From the NCBI RefSeq assembly GCF_900182915.1, contig NZ_FXUG01000014.1, positions 124,001-188,000 on the forward strand: a stretch of DNA of 64,000 bases. The letters are read 5' to 3'. The number at the start of each line of letters is the position of its first letter. Position 1 is the first letter of the stretch. The DNA comes from Neorhodopirellula lusitana (GTDB lineage Bacteria > Planctomycetota > Planctomycetia > Pirellulales > Pirellulaceae). The position numbers and the translations under genes were made by a program. The notes below the pieces were generated by a model, which was not told the origin of the DNA, did not search any database, and saw nothing but the letters and a program-made list of their open reading frames with translations. This document shows positions 47,836 through 55,876 of the stretch, in pieces.

Positions 47836-48363
47836 CTACCTGGACTGGAGGGTCGATTTCCCCTCAACGTAATGGCCGGGCGGAAACTCGATGATTCGCC
47901 AATAATGATCCAACATGCCAATCAACTTGAAAAAGTCTTCGCCCGCTTTCGACTTAACCATGTAGCCTGCAATCAAGTTTTCATATGCCCGGATGATGTC
48001 CGCATCGTCATCCGACGTTGTTAGCACAAACACGATACTGTCCCGTAGATTCGGATCGTCACGCAACTCAGTGAGGAACTCGATCCCGTTCATCCGTGGC
48101 ATGTTCAAATCGAGCAGAATTAAATAGGGCCGCTGCAATCGATCACAGCCTGTGCCACGAAGGATGTCCAGCGCCTCCAACCCGTCCTTGGCAACCTTCA
48201 AAGGATTGGCAATCCGGTTCTTCTTGAGCGCTCGGCGAATCGCTACCACGTCGAGCGCGTCGTCCTCGACGAGCAATAACGTGACTTCGTTAAATTTGCC
48301 TGAGTCAGTTTTGTTTTCAATCATTCGATTTTGCTTGGAGCGAACATCGGTTTTGGCAGTCAT
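47836..48363 (-). CDS. Rcp1-like single-domain response regulator
   Basis: 175 residues from ATG 48363 (MTAKTDVRSK); a longer frame to 48558 lacks supporting sequence. Receiver domain from ~26: acidic pair Glu33-Asp34-Asp35, phospho-acceptor Asp85 (LLDLNMPRMNG), Thr115/Thr116 and Lys137. The C-terminal YWRIIEFPPG is characteristic of Rcp1 regulators paired with phytochrome-type kinases, which the adjacent CheB-CheR kinase resembles. No output domain, so it acts by protein-protein contact. No DNA-binding role is expected. Divergent from the CsrA-receiver fusion gene. Confidence 0.9.
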   Translation of the reverse strand: MTAKTDVRSKQNRMIENKTDSGKFNEVTLLLVEDDALDVVAIRRALKKNRIANPLKVAKDGLEALDILRGTGCDRLQRPYLILLDLNMPRMNGIEFLTELRDDPNLRDSIVFVLTTSDDDADIIRAYENLIAGYMVKSKAGEDFFKLIGMLDHYWRIIEFPPGHYVEGKSTLQSR

Positions 48364-49099
48364 TGTATTGGATTGATGACGGTTCGTACTCGTTGCACAG
48401 CGCTGTGTTTTGCGCATTCGAAAACCGAAAACGCCTCCTGCAACCCGCACCCCTCTGCGGGATTCAACCATTTCCCCTGGACAATCCATGTACTCCAAAC
48501 CTTTCACTGCACGTCCCAAAACCCGACTCTCAAACAGCATGTCTGCCAACTGCATCACGCCTCACTCGATGTCCCAATAACGGAGCTTCAACAAGAAGCC
48601 GCCAACAACGTTCGCAGCGAACTGCCAGACAAAAGAAAACACGTTGCTTGCTCTGGTGGTTTAGAAGACATCACGACGGATCGTCTCCACTACTCGGATA
48701 AAAAGAAGACGCGAGAAAACCGATCCATCCCCGCACGACTTGCAGACAAAACCGCGAACGAATCAAGGCCGCCGTCAATTTGAATGCAGTGAAATTTTCC
48801 TGATGCAATCAAGCAAAATTGCTCGGCATCCTGAACCAACTTTTTTTTCAATATCTTGAGGGGATCCCCGCAAACTGCGATTGACCTCGGTGCATATCTC
48901 ACGAAAACTAGTGACTCAGCGCGAGCAGACGGTGTGAACACGACGTTCAATAGGATCACCGCCAGGGATGTTTCTACTTGCTAATCAAGTCGACGAAAGG
49001 CACTCATTTAATTTGCCTCGACTTGTTTTTTGTTGAATGCTTTAGTCGTGGCACGAGCCATGACCTAGCTCTAGCAACCTTAAGAAACGGAATTCCACC
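48364..49099. promoter_or_regulatory. Long intergenic region between the response regulator and the CsrA-receiver gene
   Basis: 736 bases with no convincing gene. Short frames are open but lack coding character. The region contains an eight-T stretch near 48838-48848 and, at 48860-48869, the perfect 10-bp palindrome GGGGATCCCC. It must hold divergent promoters for the response regulator and the CsrA-receiver fusion. Such a long gap could hide a small RNA; I cannot show one. Confidence 0.45.
49087..49096 (+). promoter_or_regulatory. Ribosome-binding region of the CsrA-receiver gene with a CsrA-type ANGGA core
   Basis: ACGGA (49087-49091) is the only plausible Shine-Dalgarno for ATG 49100 and matches the ANGGA core of CsrA-binding sites. 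It is within the palindrome GGAATTCC. It could allow self-repression, but the core is short and often overlaps ordinary ribosome sites. Confidence 0.4.
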
Positions 49100-49894
49100 A
49101 TGCTTGTTTTGTCTCGCAAAACCGACGAAGCCATTGTCTTCCCAAACCTCGGGATCACGATTTCAATCCTTCGTACCGACAATCGCACCGCTCGAGTTGG
49201 CATTGATGCCCCCAAGAACATCCGGGTTCTTCGCAAAGAGCTGACCGATGGCTCGACCGAAGAAACGTTCGACGTCGCCAGCTTCGAACAAGCCTGCATT
49301 ACGACCAGCAAAGATCTGCACAAACTGCGAAATCAGCTCAACACACTGAACCTTGGCCTGCAGTACTACCGCTACCAAATGAACGCGGGCAACACAGCAG
49401 CCGCCAACGCGACATTCGCCAAAGTGATTTCACAACTGGGCAAAATTGAAAAGAGTGTCGGCCGACAAGCCGCTGCTCAGGAAACGTTGGAAGCGACCAC
49501 GCGTCTCAACCAAGTGAAGGTCTTGCTTGTAGAAGATGACGTCGACCAGCGAGAAATGCTGGCCGGTTTGCTTTCGCTACGCGGATGCAAAGTCGCAACC
49601 GCAAGTAGCGGTGACGAAGCGCTCAGCTACCTGGAGGAAAACTCGGCGCCTGACTACGTGCTGATGGATATGCGAATGCCCAATGGCGACGGCGCTTCCA
49701 CGGTTCGTGAACTCCGAAAACGCAGCACGACTACCGACTTGCGGATCCTTGCAACCAGTGGGACTTCTCCCCAAGAACTGGGTGTGCAGCAAGGCACCAG
49801 CGGCGTTGAACGCTGGTTCCCCAAGCCAATCAACGCCGACGCGTTGGTGCAGTACATGCAGTGCGACCCGCTCGAGCAAAACGTCACTGTCTAA
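49100..49894 (+). CDS. CsrA RNA-binding domain fused to HisKA-like helical linker and receiver domain
   Basis: 264 residues. Residues 1-~50 are a complete CsrA: MLVLSRKTDEAIVF, then TARVGIDAPKNIRVLRKEL, keeping Arg6, Lys7, Val43 and Arg45, the positions that bind GGA-containing RNA in CsrA. Residues ~68-130 are helical with H74 in LHKLRNQLNTLNLGLQ, resembling the H-box of HisKA domains; no ATPase domain follows. Residues ~138-255 are a full receiver: EDD at 145-147, Asp190 (LMDMRMPNGDG), Ser/Thr at 219-220 and Lys242 (PKPINAD). CsrA alone is about 60 residues; fusion to a receiver is unusual. The inference is that phosphorylation controls RNA binding. It lies divergent from the response regulator and near the CheB-CheR kinases. 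Confidence 0.9.
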   Translation: MLVLSRKTDEAIVFPNLGITISILRTDNRTARVGIDAPKNIRVLRKELTDGSTEETFDVASFEQACITTSKDLHKLRNQLNTLNLGLQYYRYQMNAGNTAAANATFAKVISQLGKIEKSVGRQAAAQETLEATTRLNQVKVLLVEDDVDQREMLAGLLSLRGCKVATASSGDEALSYLEENSAPDYVLMDMRMPNGDGASTVRELRKRSTTTDLRILATSGTSPQELGVQQGTSGVERWFPKPINADALVQYMQCDPLEQNVTV

Positions 49895-50070
49895 CAGAGG
49901 CGTTAAGAATAATAGTTGCGTCCAGTCGTTGAACGCGGGCATCTTGTCAGATGCCAACGACCTGGACAGAACTGCGACACATCGAAGTGCCGCTCTCCTC
50001 GTCGGCGCACTTGCCGATGAACCACGGCAGACGGGATCACATGAACCCCATCTGGACGCGTTCACTTTCT

Positions 50071-51369
50071 TTACGGCTCGAGACTTGCCCCATAGCTCTG
50101 CCAAGACTTAGCAAACGTCTCATCAGCCAGCCAATTGGCGGTTTCTCGATCGCCTTGGTAATCAGCGTAGGTGGCGATGCCTAGCTTTTGCATCCCGCCA
50201 GCCTCACGATCATAGGCCTGGCCCAGGCATCCGCTAGGAATATCGGCAGGCTGCAACGGGTCGCTACGCCAAGCCACTCCCTTGGTGGCCGAATCGAAGC
50301 CGGGAAGGCGGACTCGTAAGCAAGACTCACAAAAACGCAGCACGAGTGAGAATGTGGCTTCGCGATCACGCGGCCAGTGTCCCGATTCACCGTCGACCAG
50401 CAACGCTATCGGGGCCTTCCGTTCTCTTCTCAACATCCTCACCGCGTCGGCCTGCCCGTTGTCAAAATAGCTGTCCTTGTTGCCATGCAGCACCAAGCCG
50501 GGAACCTGCTCGACGCCAGGGAAGACAAGATGCCAGCTACCGCCGGAATGAAAAGACACCCAACCCAGAACGCGGTCGGGTCGCATCGCGGCGTACGAAG
50601 CCGAGAAACCGGTTCCGTTGGAATGACCGAAAGTAAAAACCGGAACCGAGCCGAACTCGGGATGGTTCACGTGATCCCCAATGTCGACCAGTACCCCATC
50701 GAGTGTGCTGGCCGGATAGACGCCTCGCTGCACTGCGTTCCCAAGTATCCCGACCAATGCTAAGCGATGTCGGTCGGCGAACTCCCGGACCATGGGGTGT
50801 TCCATCATCGGCCCGCCGACACCGTGTTCCGAGATCAGGAACAGGCCGTTGACCTTGGCAACTCCCTTCGGCAAATAGATCCGAAACACCGCTTCTTCGC
50901 TTGGCTTCTCGCCATACCGTTCGACAACCTCGCGGTAGAGTTCGTCATCCATCTCGCGGCTCGCGTACTTCTCAACGTCTCGGCGTAACTCACCGATGCT
51001 GTGCGACATCGAAATCGAACGACTGTAAGTGATCAGGCCGGTGTCATCGGTGATTGCAACCAACTTGGTTTCAATCCGTTGCCCAAGATCCTTCAAAGAC
51101 AACTGCGCGTCTTGGTATCCCGACTTCGAAAGGATTAACTCGATGGGCTTGGAACCATCGACCGCCAAGACGAACCGTCCGTCTTCATCGGTCGACGTCT
51201 TCAGCGTCGTTCCCACCACAGCGATCTGAACACCCGGCAGTATATTGTCACTGGTGTCACGCACCACGCCATGCAGCGTCACATCATCGGCCACGACTCG
51301 CTGGCAGGCATCTGGCGTTAGGAACGCGAAAAGAACAAGTCCAAGGCAACACAGGGGAAGGGTCTTCAC
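50071..51369 (-). CDS. Exported alpha/beta hydrolase with carboxypeptidase-like N-terminal domain
   Basis: About 432 residues from GTG 51369; an ATG at 51543 gives a longer product lacking a good signal peptide. From GTG the N-terminus reads KTLPLCCLGLVLFAFLTPDA, a signal peptide. Residues ~30-110 are a carboxypeptidase-regulatory-like beta domain (LHGVVRDTSDNILPGVQIAV, TSTDEDGRFVLAV). The rest is an alpha/beta hydrolase: nucleophile motif FGHSNGTGFSASYAA, an acid/His near LLVDGESGHWPRD. The closest types are esterase/PHB depolymerase-like enzymes; the substrate is unknown. It overlaps no neighbour and converges with the CsrA-receiver gene. Confidence 0.78.
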   Translation of the reverse strand: MKTLPLCCLGLVLFAFLTPDACQRVVADDVTLHGVVRDTSDNILPGVQIAVVGTTLKTSTDEDGRFVLAVDGSKPIELILSKSGYQDAQLSLKDLGQRIETKLVAITDDTGLITYSRSISMSHSIGELRRDVEKYASREMDDELYREVVERYGEKPSEEAVFRIYLPKGVAKVNGLFLISEHGVGGPMMEHPMVREFADRHRLALVGILGNAVQRGVYPASTLDGVLVDIGDHVNHPEFGSVPVFTFGHSNGTGFSASYAAMRPDRVLGWVSFHSGGSWHLVFPGVEQVPGLVLHGNKDSYFDNGQADAVRMLRRERKAPIALLVDGESGHWPRDREATFSLVLRFCESCLRVRLPGFDSATKGVAWRSDPLQPADIPSGCLGQAYDREAGGMQKLGIATYADYQGDRETANWLADETFAKSWQSYGASLEP

Positions 51370-51514
51370 GGGAAGAAATCTCAGGTGGGGAAAGGCGGGG
51401 GCGAAACAAAATTTTCGCGTCTCGCAATATAACCACTTCGAGATCACCCATGGGGCAATCCAACAAAATCGACTACCTCGACTTCTTCGCGATCGACCTG
51501 ACTTTGACCTGCGA

Positions 51515-52516
51515 TTACTTGCTAGCCGCTTCATTCTTGGCAAGCACCATATCGTGCTGGACCATCAACTCGGCAAGTTCCTTGCAACTGGTCGTCGGGC
51601 TCCAGCCAAGTTTCGCTTTCGCCTTGGAATAATCGCCAAGCAACAAATCGACTTCGGCGGGCCGGAAGTAACGCGGGTCGATCTCCACGTACTGGTTCCA
51701 GTCCAAATCCAACACTCCGAACGTGTAGTCCAAGAACGTTCGAATCGTCTGCGTTTCACCGGTCGCCAGCACAAAATCGTCGGGCTCATCGTGCTGTAGG
51801 ATCCGCCACATGCCTTCGACATAATCCTTTGCGTACCCCCAGTCTCTCTTCGCATCCAAGTTGCCCAAGTACAATTTTTCTTGAAGCCCCACTTTGATTC
51901 GAGTCGCCGCGCGAGTGATTTTTCGGGTAACAAACGTTTCCCCCCGGCGAGGCGATTCGTGATTAAACAGAATCCCGTTGCTGGCGAACATGTCGTACGA
52001 CTTGCGATAGTTCACCGTTTGATGAAACGCATAAACCTTGGCGCAAGCGTATGGGCTTTGCGGGCTGAACGGTGTTGTCTCCGTTTGCGGTGTTTCCTTC
52101 ACCTCTCCAAACATCTCGCTGCTGCTGGCCTGATAGACACGAGTGGGCTTCGTCTTGTTCAATTGCCGCGCCGCTTCCAACACGTTCAGTGCCCCGATGC
52201 CGACCGTCTGGACCGTGTACGCCGGAACGTCAAACGAAACCCGAACGTGCGATTGAGCACCAAGGTTATAGATTTCATCGGGCTGAACATCGAGCACCAA
52301 GTTGGTCAGGTTTTGACCGTCGGTGAGATCCCCATAATGCAAGAACAGTCTGGCATCGGCCTCGTGAGGATCACGATAAATGTGATCAATCCGAGAAGTG
52401 TTGAACGTACTGGATCGTCGTACGACTCCATGGACGTGGTAGCCTTTTTCAAGCAACAGCTCCGCCAGATAGGAACCATCTTGCCCAGTGATGCCAGTGA
52501 CGAGTGCAGTTTTCAT
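51515..52516 (-). CDS. gmd: GDP-mannose 4,6-dehydratase (copy 1)
   Basis: 333 residues, ATG 52516. Extended-SDR NADP loop GITGQDGS (8-15), TGGQN-type dinucleotide region, active-site Tyr156-x3-Lys160 (SPYACAKVY), SSSEMFGEV, and the family hallmark [19 protein letters not shown]. Converts GDP-D-mannose to GDP-4-keto-6-deoxymannose, the precursor of fucose, rhamnose and perosamine nucleotide sugars for surface polysaccharides. A second homologue is immediately upstream (222 bp). Its sequence is the classical GMD type. Confidence 0.93.
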   Translation of the reverse strand: MKTALVTGITGQDGSYLAELLLEKGYHVHGVVRRSSTFNTSRIDHIYRDPHEADARLFLHYGDLTDGQNLTNLVLDVQPDEIYNLGAQSHVRVSFDVPAYTVQTVGIGALNVLEAARQLNKTKPTRVYQASSSEMFGEVKETPQTETTPFSPQSPYACAKVYAFHQTVNYRKSYDMFASNGILFNHESPRRGETFVTRKITRAATRIKVGLQEKLYLGNLDAKRDWGYAKDYVEGMWRILQHDEPDDFVLATGETQTIRTFLDYTFGVLDLDWNQYVEIDPRYFRPAEVDLLLGDYSKAKAKLGWSPTTSCKELAELMVQHDMVLAKNEAASK

Positions 52517-52738
52517 ATCGAGCTAGATGCCGTGTGAGGAACTTGTGCATTCAAAGGTCTCGGATCACGCTCTACCCTAGCGGTTCCCAACGACGCCCGC
52601 CAATCAGCGCCTTTCCAACCGACGATCTACGCCGCATCCGTCGGTATTGGGCGTTGCCGATCATCACGCGTCAACTGGGATCCAAGGGGGGACAAAAAGA
52701 ACGAACGTCTGACACGTCATTCTTAAAGCCAGCAAAAA

Positions 52739-53731
52739 TCAATTCGACTTTTGGGTTCGCATGGCCGCGAGGTCGTGATCGACCATTCGCTCGGCCAGTT
52801 GCCGGCAGTCCCCCTTGGGTTGCCATTCCAAGACTCGTTTAGCCTTGCTCGGGTCACCACACATGTCCGCGACATCGGTCGGACGGATGAACTTCGCATC
52901 GATGACAACATAGTCCCGCCAGTTCAGCCCCACATGCTCGAACGCAAAACTCAAGAATTCTTCAATCGAATGAGTTTGCCCTGTCCCGATCACATAATCA
53001 TCGGCAACGGGTTGCTGCAGCATCCGCCACATGACTTCGACGTAGTCCTGAGCATCGCCCCAGTCTCGCCTCGCGTCCAGCGCCCCGAGACTCAACGTCG
53101 ATTGCAGTCCCAGCGAGATTGCGGCGGCAGCACGGGTAATCTTGCGAGTGACAAACGATTCACCCCGGCGTGGCGACTCGTGGTTGTAACAGATCGCGTT
53201 ACAGGCAAAGCAATCGAACGCGTCCCGATAGACCTGAACCATCTGCGTCGCGAACGTCTTGGCGACCCCGTACGGCGTGACAGGCCGCATCGGTGTCAAT
53301 TCATTCTGAGGCGAGTGGTCCGGGCGACCGAACACTTCACTGCTGCTGATGTGCAACAAGCGAGGCCGCTTTTCCATGTCGCGAATGATCTCGAGTAAAC
53401 GCAACGTTCCCATCGCAGTGAACTGACAGGTTGACTCCGGTATCTCAAAGCTTAGCCCCACGTGACTCTGGCCGGCCAAATGATAAAGCTCATCCGGCTG
53501 CGTCTTCATCAACACACGCCGAATGGTCGTCACGTCGTCCAGGTCACCGTAATGCAGGAACAACCGCTTGTCGTAAATTTCTTTGTCATTGAACAAGCGA
53601 TCAAGACGCGACCGCACCGTGTTACTGGTACGCCGCACCAATCCATGGACGGTGTAACCTTTGGACAACAACAACTCGCATAAATACGAACCGTCTTGAC
53701 CTGTAATTCCGGTAATAAGAGCAACTGGCAT
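52739..53731 (-). CDS. gmd: GDP-mannose 4,6-dehydratase-like protein (copy 2)
   Basis: 330 residues, ATG 53731. The same NADP loop, Tyr154-x3-Lys158 (TPYGVAKTF), SSSEVFGRP and [19 protein letters not shown] are present, so it should be an active dehydratase. It differs clearly from copy 1 outside the motifs (for example RTSNTVRSRLDRLFNDKEIYDKR), so it is an old paralogue rather than a recent duplication. Possible division of labour: dehydratase plus reductase (RMD-like), or two dehydratases for different polysaccharides. Confidence 0.92.
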   Translation of the reverse strand: MPVALITGITGQDGSYLCELLLSKGYTVHGLVRRTSNTVRSRLDRLFNDKEIYDKRLFLHYGDLDDVTTIRRVLMKTQPDELYHLAGQSHVGLSFEIPESTCQFTAMGTLRLLEIIRDMEKRPRLLHISSSEVFGRPDHSPQNELTPMRPVTPYGVAKTFATQMVQVYRDAFDCFACNAICYNHESPRRGESFVTRKITRAAAAISLGLQSTLSLGALDARRDWGDAQDYVEVMWRMLQQPVADDYVIGTGQTHSIEEFLSFAFEHVGLNWRDYVVIDAKFIRPTDVADMCGDPSKAKRVLEWQPKGDCRQLAERMVDHDLAAMRTQKSN

Positions 53732-54349
53732 TATGGCGGTTTACAGTCCTAGCAACGGTGGCGGCGTGTTACAGACGACTGCTGCACAAGCACACGAGAA
53801 GCAATAAATAAGAAACACAAGCAATAACAAACAATCAAAGAGCAAGACTAGCGGGAACGCGAACAAAAGGAACCCTGCTCAACAAGCAGACTCAGTAAAC
53901 CGAAACTCGACTCCACCACGACCGCCCCTAAACCACCACGACTCCCCCTAAACCAGCACTACGGGAACCAGCACTACTGGCTCGGGGCTCGGATGGATGA
54001 CACAGGGCAAGCATGGACGACACTGGGCTACCCTGACTGACACTGGGCTGGCATGACTGCCTCAAAACTCGGGTGACTGACGCAGCAAGTTGGCGAAAAC
54101 TCGCACGCCATGTGAACAGTAATTGAGCCGCGAACGCCTTAGGTCGATTCAATGGCAACTTCGCGTTGAACCCTGGCCATTCCTTTCAACCTCGTACCGC
54201 GACAACTCGCCTCCTTGATCGATCGTGGCAACCCTATGATAGTACACGCTGTGGTACAATCCCGCCGCAACGGCGGCCTGCACACCCTACCGGGCCCCGA
54301 ATACAACACCGTCGCCCACTGGCACTCCCTCTTTTCATCCGATCCTAAC
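53732..54349. other. Intergenic region upstream of xylose isomerase with repeats
   Basis: 618 bases with no gene seen. The left part is A/C-rich; 53913-54050 has short direct repeats (annotated separately). The right part, up to 54349, contains an in-frame extension of the xylA frame without a signal. It should hold both the gmd promoter and the xylA promoter. Confidence 0.45.
53913..54050. repeat. Short direct repeats in intergenic DNA
   Basis: CCACCACGAC[CT][GC]CCCCTAAA occurs twice in tandem (53913-53932, 53933-53952), then CAGCACTAC twice within 20 bp, and GACACTGGGCT twice (54019-54029, 54039-54049). The copies look like successive slippage events. No known function. Confidence 0.7.
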
Positions 54350-55669
54350 ATGAACGCATTCGCTGACATTCCCGTTATCCAGTACGAAGGCCCTCAAAGC
54401 GACAACCCGCTCGCGTTCCGCTGGTACAACCCCGACGAGGTCATCGAGGGTAAAACGATGCGTGATCATTTGCGATTCAGCATCGTCTATTGGCACACCT
54501 TCCGCGGTACCGGTGCCGACCCTTTCGGTCCAGGCACTGCGATTCGCCCGTGGGACGACGGTTCCGACAGTGTCGCCAACGCCCAGAACCGGGCCGAGGT
54601 GGCCTTTGAATTATTCACCAAGCTGCAGGCTCCGTACTACGCGTTCCATGATCGCGACGTCGCTCCCGAAGGTGCCAACCTGGCCGAGACTCACGCGAAT
54701 TTAGACGCGGTCACCGATGTGCTCGAGTCCAAACAAAAGGAAACCGGCGTGAAGCTGTTGTGGGGCACGGCAAACATGTTCAGCAACCCGCGATTCATGC
54801 ATGGGGCAGCGACCACCTGCAATGCCGACGTATTCGCATACGCAGCCGCCCAGGTCAAGAAGGCAATGGAGGTCACCCACCGACTTGGTGGCGAGAACTA
54901 TGTGTTCTGGGGCGGACGCGAAGGTTACCAGAACCTTTACAACACCGACATGAAGCGAGAACTCGATCATCTGGCCAAGTTCTTCCACATGGCCGTCGAC
55001 TACGCCAAGGAAATTGGCTTCACGGGCCAATTCCTAATCGAACCCAAACCCAAAGAACCAACCAAGCATCAATACGACAGCGACACCGCCGCATGCATGA
55101 ACTTCCTTCGCTCATACGGATTGGAAGATCACTTCAAGATGAACTTGGAAACCAACCACGCCACATTGGCCGGGCACACGATGATGCACGAACTGGACTA
55201 CGCCGGCATGCAAGGCGCACTGGGTAGCATTGACGCCAACACAGGCGATCTACTGCTTGGCTGGGACACTGACCAGTTCGGCACCGACTACTACCTAACT
55301 GCCCAAACCATGTTGATGATTCTCAAGCATGGTGGTCTGGGAAGCGGCGGAGTGAACTTTGACGCCAAGGTGCGGCGTGAATCGCATGAACCGATTGACC
55401 TGTTCTACGCTCACATCGGTTCAATGGACGCCTACGCCAAGGGCCTCAAGATCGCAGCCGCGATTCGTGAAAACGGCGAGATGGACGAGTTCGTCAAGAA
55501 CCGTTACTCCAGTTTCGACGAAGGGATCGGCGCCAAGATCGAAAGCGGTTCCGTGGGCTTCGCTGAACTTGAAAAGTACATGCTCGACAAAGGTGAAGTC
55601 ACCGCCAACGTCAGCGGACGGCAAGAGATGCTCGAAAACATGTTCAACAAGTACATCGATCGCGTCTAA
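54350..55669 (+). CDS. xylA: Xylose isomerase
   Basis: 439 residues from ATG 54350 ([14 protein letters not shown]); an open extension to 54215 is not supported. Length and N-terminus fit the longer class II isomerases. Catalytic His/Asp in the [11 protein letters not shown] segment, metal ligands in [16 protein letters not shown] and [16 protein letters not shown], and the DTDQFGTD loop are all present. Converts D-xylose to D-xylulose (also glucose to fructose). Single gene here; no xylulokinase beside it, so it is probably for plant or algal xylan sugars entering the pentose phosphate pathway. Confidence 0.95.
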   Translation: MNAFADIPVIQYEGPQSDNPLAFRWYNPDEVIEGKTMRDHLRFSIVYWHTFRGTGADPFGPGTAIRPWDDGSDSVANAQNRAEVAFELFTKLQAPYYAFHDRDVAPEGANLAETHANLDAVTDVLESKQKETGVKLLWGTANMFSNPRFMHGAATTCNADVFAYAAAQVKKAMEVTHRLGGENYVFWGGREGYQNLYNTDMKRELDHLAKFFHMAVDYAKEIGFTGQFLIEPKPKEPTKHQYDSDTAACMNFLRSYGLEDHFKMNLETNHATLAGHTMMHELDYAGMQGALGSIDANTGDLLLGWDTDQFGTDYYLTAQTMLMILKHGGLGSGGVNFDAKVRRESHEPIDLFYAHIGSMDAYAKGLKIAAAIRENGEMDEFVKNRYSSFDEGIGAKIESGSVGFAELEKYMLDKGEVTANVSGRQEMLENMFNKYIDRV

Positions 55670-55876
55670 AAGCACCGGCGAACTGACGCCCCTCAACCCC
55701 AGGGCAGCCCGCAGCCGGAATCGCCCGAGTTCAGCTCGTTCGCTTTACATCTTGAAACAAGGTGATAACAGCGAACGAGAACCAGGCACTGACGCAGCAG
55801 CACCATCGCAGCAGCCCAGGACGAAGACCGGTGACCTTCTCGAATGAGGTCAACCGGCTTCGCTCGCCTGCTTCGC

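Noticed and set aside
48838-48848. T8 run as a possible intrinsic terminator
   Set aside because: No stable hairpin precedes it on the plus strand.
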